64,000 nucleotides of DNA from assembly GCF_903166585.1 (NCBI RefSeq), contig NZ_CAESCM010000009.1, positions 62,001 to 126,000 of the forward strand. Reading direction: 5' to 3'. Made by a program: the position numbers and the translations under genes. Under the pieces are notes generated by a model. It made no database searches. It had not been told where the DNA came from and saw nothing but the letters and a program-made list of their open reading frames with translations. Positions within the stretch are counted from its first letter, which is position 1. Every line of letters begins with the position of its first letter. This document shows, piece by piece, positions 45,026 through 51,996 of the stretch. Source of the stretch: Pedobacter ghigonis. Its GTDB lineage: Bacteria > Bacteroidota > Bacteroidia > Sphingobacteriales > Sphingobacteriaceae.

Positions 45026-46126
45026 TTATTTGCTTTTTATCGTTTGGGCTATCACCAGCTTAGCAATGTTCTCAACCAGTATTGTTGGTGAGTTGCAATC
45101 ACAATTGGTGAGCCCCACTACATAAATATCTTCGTCGGGTATGTAAACACCCATGCTTTTAAAGCCGAATATACTACCGCCATGCGCCCGGGCAACTAAA
45201 CCCTCAATCTCTTTAATGTGCCAGCCATAACCATAATTAAACAGTTCGCCGTTATTTAATTTATAGCGCGAAAATGCCTGTTGGGCTTCTGCAACATGGA
45301 GTAGCTTGTTTTGGTTTAAGGCATTTTGCCATTTTAGCAAATCGGCTAAAGTAGACATTAAAGCTCCCGACGCAAAAGGCACACTAAAATTAATGGCTGT
45401 TTTATTTACGTAGCCACTTTCCTTTTTCTGGTAGCCATAAGCCCGCTTTTCAATCAGCTGCCTGTCGCTGGCATAGTAAGAATGTATCATGCCAAGCGGG
45501 TTAAAAATATGCTGCTGAACAAAAGCGGCATAAGACTCGCCCGAAACCAGTTCGATCAGGTAGCCCAGCAGCACATACCCCGAGTTGTTGTATCCAAAAC
45601 GTTCGCCGGGAGCAAAATCAACAGGTTCATCCTTAAAGAAATCGACCATCATTTTAGGTGTCATCTCTTTTTGGGCTATACCCGCCAGGGCCTTCATTTT
45701 GGTAAAATCTTTAATGCCCGAAGTATGGGTAAGCAAATGATGGATGGTTATTTTATCACCTCCTGGGTAATCAGGAATATATTTGCCAATAGGATCGCTT
45801 ACCTTTAATTTGCCTTGCTGTGCTAAAAGCAATACCGCTGCAGCTGTAAACTGCTTGGTCATAGAACCCAGCTGAAAAACGCTTTCGGTTATAAGGTTAA
45901 CGCCGAGTTCGAGGTTGGCTTTGCCAAAAGCCTTTTGGTAGAGCACCTGCCCTTTTCGGGCAACCATAAATGCACCTCCGGGACCTTGCTGATCGGGCAT
46001 TGCAGCTAAAATCAAACTATCGATCTGATTGTTTAGCTTTTGAGCCTGTACCTTTGCCACCATGAGCAGGTTGCAGACAAGTATAACAAGAAAGCCCCGG
46101 ATGATGCTGGTTTGTTTGGTTTGCAC
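45026..46126 (-). CDS. Exported class C beta-lactamase-fold serine hydrolase
   Basis: 366 residues with a signal peptide (cut near KVQAQ). SxxK catalytic pair Ser88/Lys91 ('QLGSMTKQFTAA'), YxN at Tyr179 ('FGYNNSGYVLLG'), and 'ARAHGGSIFGFKSMG' for the third motif region (H-G-G). The family covers DD-peptidases, esterases and beta-lactamases; I cannot assign substrate. Single gene beside a DUF6249 gene (12 bp upstream). Confidence 0.88.
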   Translation of the reverse strand: MQTKQTSIIRGFLVILVCNLLMVAKVQAQKLNNQIDSLILAAMPDQQGPGGAFMVARKGQVLYQKAFGKANLELGVNLITESVFQLGSMTKQFTAAAVLLLAQQGKLKVSDPIGKYIPDYPGGDKITIHHLLTHTSGIKDFTKMKALAGIAQKEMTPKMMVDFFKDEPVDFAPGERFGYNNSGYVLLGYLIELVSGESYAAFVQQHIFNPLGMIHSYYASDRQLIEKRAYGYQKKESGYVNKTAINFSVPFASGALMSTLADLLKWQNALNQNKLLHVAEAQQAFSRYKLNNGELFNYGYGWHIKEIEGLVARAHGGSIFGFKSMGVYIPDEDIYVVGLTNCDCNSPTILVENIAKLVIAQTIKSK

Positions 46127-46138
46127 TGTTAAAACAGA

Positions 46139-46501
46139 CTAGAATTTATCTTTCTCAATCGCTTTCTTTTCGATGAGGAAAGAAACGATTAAACCTAAAC
46201 CGCCAAAAATACCCAGGCAACCAAAATACACTGCAACAGCCTGCGAGGTTTCTTCATGCGTCATTTCGCCGCCAAACATGTTTCTTACCGTTGCAAGCGC
46301 AACAAGCAGGCCGATACCCAGGCCTACCAGCAGTAAACCAAATTTTAAACTTAAATAAGGCTTTGGTGCCGATCTGCCCACGCCTGGATTGATGCCACGC
46401 TCAATCATCGCCATTTTTTCTTTGTTTGATAGATAACGGATGCCGAATACCATGGCAAATGCGCCTAAAAAAAGTGAAATGGGGACTAATATACCTTCCA
46501 T
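46139..46501 (-). CDS. DUF6249-like small membrane protein
   Basis: 120 residues with three hydrophobic segments: 'ILVPISLFLGAFAMVFGIRY', 'LSLKFGLLLVGLGIGLLVALATV' and 'AVYFGCLGIFGGLGLIVSFLI'. The motif 'SNKEKMAMIERG' after the first helix is typical for this family of Bacteroidota. Function unknown. Cotranscribed with the serine hydrolase. It is divergent from the Crp/Fnr gene. Confidence 0.78.
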   Translation of the reverse strand: MEGILVPISLFLGAFAMVFGIRYLSNKEKMAMIERGINPGVGRSAPKPYLSLKFGLLLVGLGIGLLVALATVRNMFGGEMTHEETSQAVAVYFGCLGIFGGLGLIVSFLIEKKAIEKDKF

Positions 46502-46656
46502 GATTATAATTTTTTAATGTAAATATTCTGTTTATTGTTTATTGAACCGTGTTCTGTGTATTATGACAACATGCTTTTAAAACAGGTTACACCCTCAGAT
46601 TAAAAAATATTCAATAACCTATAATCAATCACTGGGTTATAGCCGAAAAACATTGC

Positions 46657-46664
46657 TATTTTTG
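46657..46664 (+). promoter_or_regulatory. Candidate -7 promoter box for the Crp/Fnr gene
   Basis: TATTTTTG fits TAnnTTTG and lies 17 bp before the TTG start of the regulator gene. No clean -33 box is seen. A duplicated TATAGCC flanks the box (near 46638 and 46668). Confidence 0.4.
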
Positions 46665-46681
46665 TTGTATAGCCTTAAATT

Positions 46682-47248
46682 TTGATTGAACAACTCAGAG
46701 ATATAGCCGTTTTTAGCGCATTAAGCGATAATTCATTGCATGAGCTTGCTAACTATATCCAGTATGTTAAACATCCAAAGGGTACCACTATTATTCATGC
46801 AGACAAGGTAGAACCCTATTTTTATGTACTTCAAAGTGGCATTGCCCGCGCCTATTGCGATGGCGAGAACCTGCAAATTACCTTTTGGTTTGGCCAAAGT
46901 GGAGATGTGCTTTTTTCTTTTAACAGCTACATTAATAACCGCCCCGGTTACGAAAACATTGAGCTGTTAGCAAATAGCGCTTTGATCAGGATTAAGCTGA
47001 CCGATTTATTTTTGCTGTACGCACGGAATCTCGAAATTGCCAACTGGGGCCGGAAAATAGCCGAACAGGAATTAATCGCTACCGAAAGGAGATTAATAGA
47101 CCGTGCCTTTAAAGGAGCTGCCGAACGCTATCGCGAATTTGCTGAGCAATCGGCCGAGCTAATTAAAAAGGTAGCCTTAAAACATATTGCCTCCTACCTT
47201 GGCGTAACCCAGGTTACCTTAAGCCGCATCAGGGCAACCCATAAATAG
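46682..47248 (+). CDS. Crp/Fnr family transcriptional regulator
   Basis: 188 residues from a TTG start; no in-frame ATG precedes the cyclic-nucleotide-binding fold. Residues ~8-115 make the cNMP-type beta barrel ('FSALSDNSLHELANYIQYVKHPKGTTIIHADKVEPYFYVLQSGIARAY', 'ITFWFGQSGDVLFSFNSY'). The C-terminus has a short winged HTH ('VALKHIASYLGVTQVTLSRIRA'). Bacteroidota members of this type usually do not conserve the cAMP residues. The next gene is a Gdx/SugE exporter with a palindrome at its promoter. Confidence 0.9.
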   Translation: MIEQLRDIAVFSALSDNSLHELANYIQYVKHPKGTTIIHADKVEPYFYVLQSGIARAYCDGENLQITFWFGQSGDVLFSFNSYINNRPGYENIELLANSALIRIKLTDLFLLYARNLEIANWGRKIAEQELIATERRLIDRAFKGAAERYREFAEQSAELIKKVALKHIASYLGVTQVTLSRIRATHK

Positions 47249-47260
47249 GCCCTTTTTTTT

Positions 47261-47302
47261 AACATTTGTAAAATGTTGCCCCAATAAGGTGTGTTACCTT
47301 TG
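47261..47302 (+). promoter_or_regulatory. Palindrome and -7 box before the SugE/Gdx gene
   Basis: AACATTT-GTA-AAATGTT (47261-47277) is a perfect 7+3+7 palindrome. TACCTTTG (47295-47302) is an exact -7 box 16 bp before the ATG. The palindrome could be an operator for the Crp/Fnr protein encoded just upstream, or the end of a terminator; there is a T-run before, not after, it. Confidence 0.45.
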
Positions 47303-47318
47303 CCGAAACACATTTATT

Positions 47319-47639
47319 ATGAACTGGATTATCTTAATAGTAGCCGGCCTTTTTGAAGTTGGCTTTACTACCTGCTTAAAATTATCGAACAACTTCTCGA
47401 ACCTGAAATGGAGCGCAGCATTCTTTATCTGCATTTCGCTCAGCTTCGCCTTATTAAATAAAGCCACGCAAACATTGCCCATGGGTACCGCTTATGCCGT
47501 TTGGACGGGTATTGGTGCTGTTGGTACCGTAATTATCGGCATTGTGTATTTTCAGGAGCCAGCTACTTTCTGGCGGATCTTCTTTATTTGTACACTGATT
47601 GGTTCGATTGCAGGATTGAAGTTTTTTGCATCTCACTAG
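47319..47639 (+). CDS. SMR family exporter, Gdx/SugE type
   Basis: 106 residues from ATG 47319 (ten codons inside the longest frame), with four helices. Residues match the guanidinium-exporter subtype: Glu13 in 'AGLFEVGFTT', Ser42, Tyr59 and Trp62 in 'LPMGTAYAVWTGIGAVGTV'. Position 16, usually Trp in Gdx proteins, is Phe here. Gdx proteins export guanidinium with protons; some relatives move quaternary ammonium compounds. No guanidine riboswitch is apparent upstream. It follows the Crp/Fnr gene by 70 bp. Confidence 0.9.
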   Translation: MNWIILIVAGLFEVGFTTCLKLSNNFSNLKWSAAFFICISLSFALLNKATQTLPMGTAYAVWTGIGAVGTVIIGIVYFQEPATFWRIFFICTLIGSIAGLKFFASH

Positions 47640-47648
47640 CATCCAGGC

Positions 47649-47682
47649 AAACCTATGAGGTTTTAAGAAACCTCATAGGTTT
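47649..47682. repeat. Perfect 15-bp hairpin (AAACCTATGAGGTTT)
   Basis: AAACCTATGAGGTTT (47649-47663) pairs with AAACCTCATAGGTTT (47668-47682) around TAAG. It starts 9 bp past the SugE stop and may work as a terminator though no T run follows. Confidence 0.75.
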
Positions 47683-47773
47683 ACTGAATAGTCTATTAAC
47701 CATCTGTGTAAAACAAAAAGATTAATGTTTCACGTGTAACCTGCGTATCTTTAATGTAGTCTTACAGCTAAAG

Positions 47774-48355
47774 ATGGAGCAAAAACTTACAGATTTAGAG
47801 CTGATCCAAAATATATTGGCGGGAGAAACCGCGCAGTATGCTTTATTGGTGAAACGCCATCAGCGCTTTGTATTTACGCTTGCTTTAAGATTTTCGAAAA
47901 ACCGGGAAGATGCCGAAGAAATAGCTCAGGATTGCTTTGTTAAAGCTTATAAAGCACTCGGAGCTTTTAAACAGACTTCTAAATTTAGTACCTGGCTGTA
48001 TACCATTACCTATACTACAGCCATGACTTTTTTAAGGAAAAAGCGCTTAGATACAGACTCCATCCACAACGAAGAAACATTTTTACAGCTCGAAAACCAT
48101 ACATCGAACTTTAATGCCAACGACTATGAAAAACATGATAGTCACACTTTTTTAAACCAGGCCATTGGCCTATTAATGCCCGACGATGCTGCCATTATCA
48201 CCCTGTTTTACAAAGGCGAGCAAAGTTTGGAAGAAATTGGCGAAACGCTGAATATGGAGCCCAACACCATCAAGGTGAAACTACACCGTGCAAGGCAAAG
48301 GCTTAAAGAAAAATTACAATATTTGTTAAAAGATGAAGTAAAGGAGTTACTATGA
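47774..48355 (+). CDS. ECF-type RNA polymerase sigma factor
   Basis: 193 residues. Region 2: 'YALLVKRHQRFVFTLALRFSKNREDAEEIAQDCFVKAYKAL' and 'FSTWLYTITYTTAMTFLRKKR'. Region 4: 'LLMPDDAAIITLFYKGEQSLEEIGETLNMEPNTIKVKLHRARQRLKEKL'. The stop overlaps the start of an anti-sigma-like membrane protein gene by 4 bp (ATGA). An RpoE-like envelope function is possible; the regulon is unknown. Confidence 0.95.
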   Translation: MEQKLTDLELIQNILAGETAQYALLVKRHQRFVFTLALRFSKNREDAEEIAQDCFVKAYKALGAFKQTSKFSTWLYTITYTTAMTFLRKKRLDTDSIHNEETFLQLENHTSNFNANDYEKHDSHTFLNQAIGLLMPDDAAIITLFYKGEQSLEEIGETLNMEPNTIKVKLHRARQRLKEKLQYLLKDEVKELL

Positions 48356-48831
48356 ATGCGATAGAACAGCAGCTTTGGGAGTATATTGATGGCACTTTGG
48401 ACGAAGCGGCCAATAAGGCCATTGAAGAAAAAATTGCATCCGATCCGGAAATTAAAGCACAATATGAAGATCTTTTAAAACTTAACTCAGTTTTAGGAAC
48501 GCTTGATCTGGATGAACCCTCTATGTCTTTCACACGGAATGTAATGGAAAGTGTTGCAGCCGAACCTGCACCCGTTGCCTTAAAAACAAAGGTAAACTCC
48601 GGAATCATTTATGCGATAGGTGCTTTCTTTGTGCTTTCGCTTTTAGGCATTCTGGGGTATGTATTTTATCACGCCAAAGCTGGTTTTGCAAGTTTTACCC
48701 TACCCGAAAAGTTTAACATTAACCTTGATCGGTACATTACGCCAACCACACTGTACACTTTCTTATTTGTCGATTTGGTTATTGGCTTAATCTTTCTTGA
48801 TCAGTTTTTGCGAAGGAAAGTGCATAAATAA
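48352..48831 (+). CDS. Anti-sigma-like membrane protein
   Basis: 159 residues. The N-terminal ~55 residues look like the cytoplasmic anti-sigma segment ('LWEYIDGTLDEAANKAIEEKIASDPEIKAQYEDLLKLNSVL'). Two hydrophobic helices follow at ~83-103 ('IYAIGAFFVLSLLGILGYVF') and ~131-148 ('TLYTFLFVDLVIGLIFLD'). Translationally coupled to the sigma gene before it. It probably holds the sigma factor at the membrane. No Cys-based ZAS motif is seen. Confidence 0.8.
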   Translation: MNAIEQQLWEYIDGTLDEAANKAIEEKIASDPEIKAQYEDLLKLNSVLGTLDLDEPSMSFTRNVMESVAAEPAPVALKTKVNSGIIYAIGAFFVLSLLGILGYVFYHAKAGFASFTLPEKFNINLDRYITPTTLYTFLFVDLVIGLIFLDQFLRRKVHK

Positions 48832-49004
48832 GTTTGGTAATTAACCGTATCAGGCAGGTAAGGCCGCATAGGCTTAAAGAAATGATTAAATTTTGAAGAT
48901 TGTATGGTGGCGAAGACTATTCTATCATGCAAACCCACTCATTCGGGCATTCCACAGAGTTTCAGTCCAGAGGATGATCCACCTTCGTTGGAATGACGGG
49001 TACT

Positions 49005-49529
49005 TTATAAAGTTTTCAAAATCTCCAGGCCCTCGGGCCACACACCAAAGCCCGAATCGGCATTAATGTGCCCTGCCTCGCCGATATTAATCAGTTCGCT
49101 GCCCCAATGCTGAGCAAAAAACGTAGCCCTTTCTAAAGTTACCCATTCATCGTTGGCACTGGTTACAACTATCGTTTTAAAGTTAATTTTATCCAGCGGA
49201 ACATGGTCGAACCCAACGGTTGGGAAGGTGTATTTTGGTGCATCAAGATCGCTGGGAGCAACCAGTAAAGCGCCCTTAACCTGTTTTTGGTAGTGCTTTG
49301 CCCAATTGGCAATGGCAGTACAGCCCAGGCTATGCCCTATTAAAACTACGTTCGATAAATCATAACATTCAAGCGCCCCGTCGATGGTTTCGATCCAATC
49401 CTGGCTGCTGGGCGCTTCCCACTCCTGCTGGTTAATGCGTGTAAAATGATTACCGGATTTTTCGAAATGCGTTTGCCAATGGTTAGGGCCCGAATTACCC
49501 AAACCGGGAATAATAAAGTAGTGGATCAT
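49005..49529 (-). CDS. RBBP9/YdeN-type alpha/beta hydrolase
   Basis: 174 residues. 'YFIIPGLGNSGPNHWQTHFEK' at the start and the nucleophile Ser67 in 'NVVLIGHSLGCTAIANW' mark the RBBP9 (DUF452-like) hydrolase family; Asp and His follow in 'VTSANDEWVTLE' and 'GEAGHINADSGFG'. Serine hydrolase of unknown substrate. The 173-bp region upstream (48832-49004) holds only a repeat with an inverted CATTCCA/TGGAATG pair. Confidence 0.9.
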   Translation of the reverse strand: MIHYFIIPGLGNSGPNHWQTHFEKSGNHFTRINQQEWEAPSSQDWIETIDGALECYDLSNVVLIGHSLGCTAIANWAKHYQKQVKGALLVAPSDLDAPKYTFPTVGFDHVPLDKINFKTIVVTSANDEWVTLERATFFAQHWGSELINIGEAGHINADSGFGVWPEGLEILKTL

Positions 49530-49562
49530 AAAATTAAAACGGAAAGCTTATTACCTGCAAAA

Positions 49563-49594
49563 ATAAAAAAGGCTGCCATCGCAAGAGAGCAGCC
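49563..49594 (-). terminator. Rho-independent terminator after the cold-shock gene
   Basis: Minus strand: GGGCTGC pairs with GCAGCC around a loop of about 12, followed by TTTTTTATTTT. It lies about 24 bp past the csp stop. Confidence 0.8.
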
Positions 49595-49617
49595 CATCTG
49601 AAAATATGATAAATAAA

Positions 49618-49809
49618 TTAAATTACTTTCACATTAACGGCATTTAAGCCTTTTTTACCGTTAGCAACTTCGTACTGTACTTTGTCGTTTTCACGGATTT
49701 CGTCGATAAGACCTGTTGAATGAACAAAAATTTCGCTATCGCCATTCGCAGGGATGATAAAGCCAAAACCTTTAGTTACATTGAAGAATTTTACTGTGCC
49801 TTCTTGCAT
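49618..49809 (-). CDS. Cold-shock domain protein (CspA-like)
   Basis: 63 residues from ATG 49809; the longer open frame adds a hydrophobic leader from the AT-rich upstream region that is not part of the protein. 'GTVKFFNVTKGFGFIIPANG' and 'EIFVHSTGLIDEIRENDKVQYEV' hold the RNP1 (KGFGFI) and RNP2 (IFVH) motifs. Single-strand RNA/DNA binding, RNA chaperone. The leader from about 49860 is very A/T-rich. Confidence 0.95.
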   Translation of the reverse strand: MQEGTVKFFNVTKGFGFIIPANGDSEIFVHSTGLIDEIRENDKVQYEVANGKKGLNAVNVKVI

Positions 49810-49914
49810 TGTATTAAATATTAAAATTAAGAATGCAAGGTAAGTTTTAATTTTTAAAATCAAAATTAAATTTTAACATTTTTTTAACGTTAAAATTTCG
49901 TAAACACCAGATTA

Positions 49915-50841
49915 CTAAGGCTTTTTAATTGCTTTACCAATTATTGTTAATGTAATTTCGGTATTGTGCGGAACGCCCAAAGTGGTTCCCGGCGCAATGT
50001 CAAAAAGGTTGCGAACATAGATATCGGCAATGCTTTGAGCGGTCTTTTTCTTTGTTGCTGCATCTTCCGGAAGCACGTTATAAACCGTCTTAACATGTAT
50101 ACCGCCCTGAAAGTCTACAACTGCAGCCACCTGGTGCGAGAAATCTTTATAGGCACGATCTATCGTAATAACATACTGTGGAAACATGTAATCGTAAGCC
50201 TCCGTACGGTTGTTGAGCCGGTCTACCGTACTGATTTTCTTCACCTTTGCAATTTTGCTCTTAGAGATAAACTGAACCGGATCGGTAGCGGCAAAAGCAC
50301 TATCGCTATTTGCGTTTACCTGATTTGCACGCTTTTCAATAAAAGCAGTATCGGCTTTGGTAGGCTTCTGTAATGCTTTAGCTGTAGTTTTCAGTTTGTT
50401 TTTGATGTAGCTCTGCGCATAAAAGGTCATATTTACATCCGAACGTACATCAGAGGCGATTACCTTACCATCAACCTGAACCCGCTGAAAAACCAGACTA
50501 TCTTTACTGATGTGTTTCACTTTGAAAAACTCGGCTGCGAAATTATACACATTGCCATGATCGTATTGCAGGTAAAAATTCTGCATCCTATTTTTCTGCG
50601 GGCTCCATGCCGACATGGTATCTTCTTTAACCACCTCTATGATCCACGAAGGCTTCTGCATAAAGCCCTGTGTATTGAAAGAAAGTCCATCTTTAAACCT
50701 ACGTTTTACTTCTTCATAACGGATGCCTTTAACGGGCTCGAAAGTAAAATCGCGTAAGGTTGGGTCGGTGGTTTTAGAGCCAAACTTACACGACGAAAGC
50801 CACAGCATAAAAAAGAAAAAGTATAAGGTGTTTTTAAACAT
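49915..50841 (-). CDS. Lipoprotein of unknown function
   Basis: 308 residues. N-terminus ends in a lipobox 'MLWLSSCKFGSK' (Cys at 18). The body mixes basic and beta-like segments ('VDRLNNRTEAYDYMFPQYVITIDRAYKDFSHQVAAVVDF'), with 'VKTVYNVLPEDAATKKKTAQSIADIYVRNLF' near the end. No domain recognised. Probably anchored in a membrane facing the periplasm. Single gene. Confidence 0.7.
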   Translation of the reverse strand: MFKNTLYFFFFMLWLSSCKFGSKTTDPTLRDFTFEPVKGIRYEEVKRRFKDGLSFNTQGFMQKPSWIIEVVKEDTMSAWSPQKNRMQNFYLQYDHGNVYNFAAEFFKVKHISKDSLVFQRVQVDGKVIASDVRSDVNMTFYAQSYIKNKLKTTAKALQKPTKADTAFIEKRANQVNANSDSAFAATDPVQFISKSKIAKVKKISTVDRLNNRTEAYDYMFPQYVITIDRAYKDFSHQVAAVVDFQGGIHVKTVYNVLPEDAATKKKTAQSIADIYVRNLFDIAPGTTLGVPHNTEITLTIIGKAIKKP

Positions 50842-50943
50842 TGCAATAAAAAATATGCCACTAAAATAAGTAATTATCTAAAAAGGCCTTTAAGTTTTGA
50901 GTAAAATGTGCCTGAGCTGCTATAATTTAAATGAGCGCAGCGC

Positions 50944-51810
50944 TTATTTTTTCTTCACCAGGATTACATTGGCTACCTTCCGCTGCCCCTCATGATCCCA
51001 TTTTTTATTATCGGTAGGGTAATTAATTACACCATTACTTCCCATGCCATTTACCCATAGCGTAGAAGAGCCGCCGCCGTCAAAATTGATGGCACTGGTA
51101 CAACCCAGCCAGCGCATGAGTTTAGTCAATTCGAACAAACTTACACCTGCCGATTCGGTATTGCGGCCATCAATAGTAAGCATAATAATGTGGCCATTGG
51201 GTTTTATGCCTAAACAGGTACGCGGGTGACTTAAACGGTTAAAAGCAGCCGTATCCAATCCTTCGTCTACGCCATTGAATGTTAAGAGCGGGCCGTTCAA
51301 TAAAACGTTTGCCGCTGTTAACCGGCTTTCCCAGGCGGGGCTTCCGTCCCATTTTACCATACTGAGTTTGCCTTTTTCGATTACCACACCGGCCTGCTGG
51401 TGCCTGGCCCTCTCGCCATTGGCGGCTAATCGGTTGGTATTAATGGTTTTCCCTTCTACGCGAACGAAATCTACCGATCCGCCGTTCTTAACATCAAAGA
51501 AATTGCCGTTTATGGCAGCTAGTGCGGTATCGCGCAAGCCAAAATCGCTGGTGGTAATCAATTGCTTTTCTTCGGCTCCGATGGCAAAGACAGCCTTCCG
51601 CCCGCTATTCTTAATTTCTAAATAAGAAATGTTTTGATTGGCTCCAAAGAGGTTTTGCCCCTTAAAATGATGCTGAAATAATTTAACCTGCCTGGCCACC
51701 CTGGTTTTCTGCCATTTGGTTTTTACAACCGTTAACGAATCGGCATTCTGCCCGAAAGCTGATAGGCCGGTTGTAAATAAAGTAAGTGCAAAGAATAGTT
51801 TTTTAAGCAT
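50944..51810 (-). CDS. Exported phosphodiester glycosidase family protein (NAGPA-like)
   Basis: 288 residues with a signal peptide (cut near SAFGQ). Signature 'AINGNFFDVKNGGSVDFVRVEGK', 'HPRTCLGIKPNGHIIMLTIDGR', 'GVSLFELTKLMRWLGCTSAINFDGGGSSTLWVNG' matches the phosphodiester glycosidase (DUF2233/NAGPA) fold, including the Asp-Gly-Gly-Gly loop. Human NAGPA uncovers mannose-6-phosphate; bacterial members act on phosphodiester-linked sugars in envelopes. The substrate here is unknown. Confidence 0.88.
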   Translation of the reverse strand: MLKKLFFALTLFTTGLSAFGQNADSLTVVKTKWQKTRVARQVKLFQHHFKGQNLFGANQNISYLEIKNSGRKAVFAIGAEEKQLITTSDFGLRDTALAAINGNFFDVKNGGSVDFVRVEGKTINTNRLAANGERARHQQAGVVIEKGKLSMVKWDGSPAWESRLTAANVLLNGPLLTFNGVDEGLDTAAFNRLSHPRTCLGIKPNGHIIMLTIDGRNTESAGVSLFELTKLMRWLGCTSAINFDGGGSSTLWVNGMGSNGVINYPTDNKKWDHEGQRKVANVILVKKK

Positions 51811-51881
51811 AAAACCGTTTTGCGCTAAAAATAGAAAACAGATATGTGTTTAACTTAAAGCATCAAGAATTATACAAAAGC

Positions 51882-51919
51882 AAAAAAGGAGCAACCAACT
51901 TAATGATTGCTCCTTTTTT
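51882..51919 (-). terminator. Strong bidirectional hairpin terminator
   Basis: AAAAAAGGAGCAA (51882-51894) pairs with TTGCTCCTTTTTT (51907-51919); T runs on both strands. It ends the metalloprotease gene on the minus strand (stop at 51997). Confidence 0.8.
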
Positions 51920-51996
51920 TTATTTTGAATGAGAGGATTTTGAATGATTGAATGCGTGTATCGCTATTCAATCATTTTAATTCACTCCAATTATCA

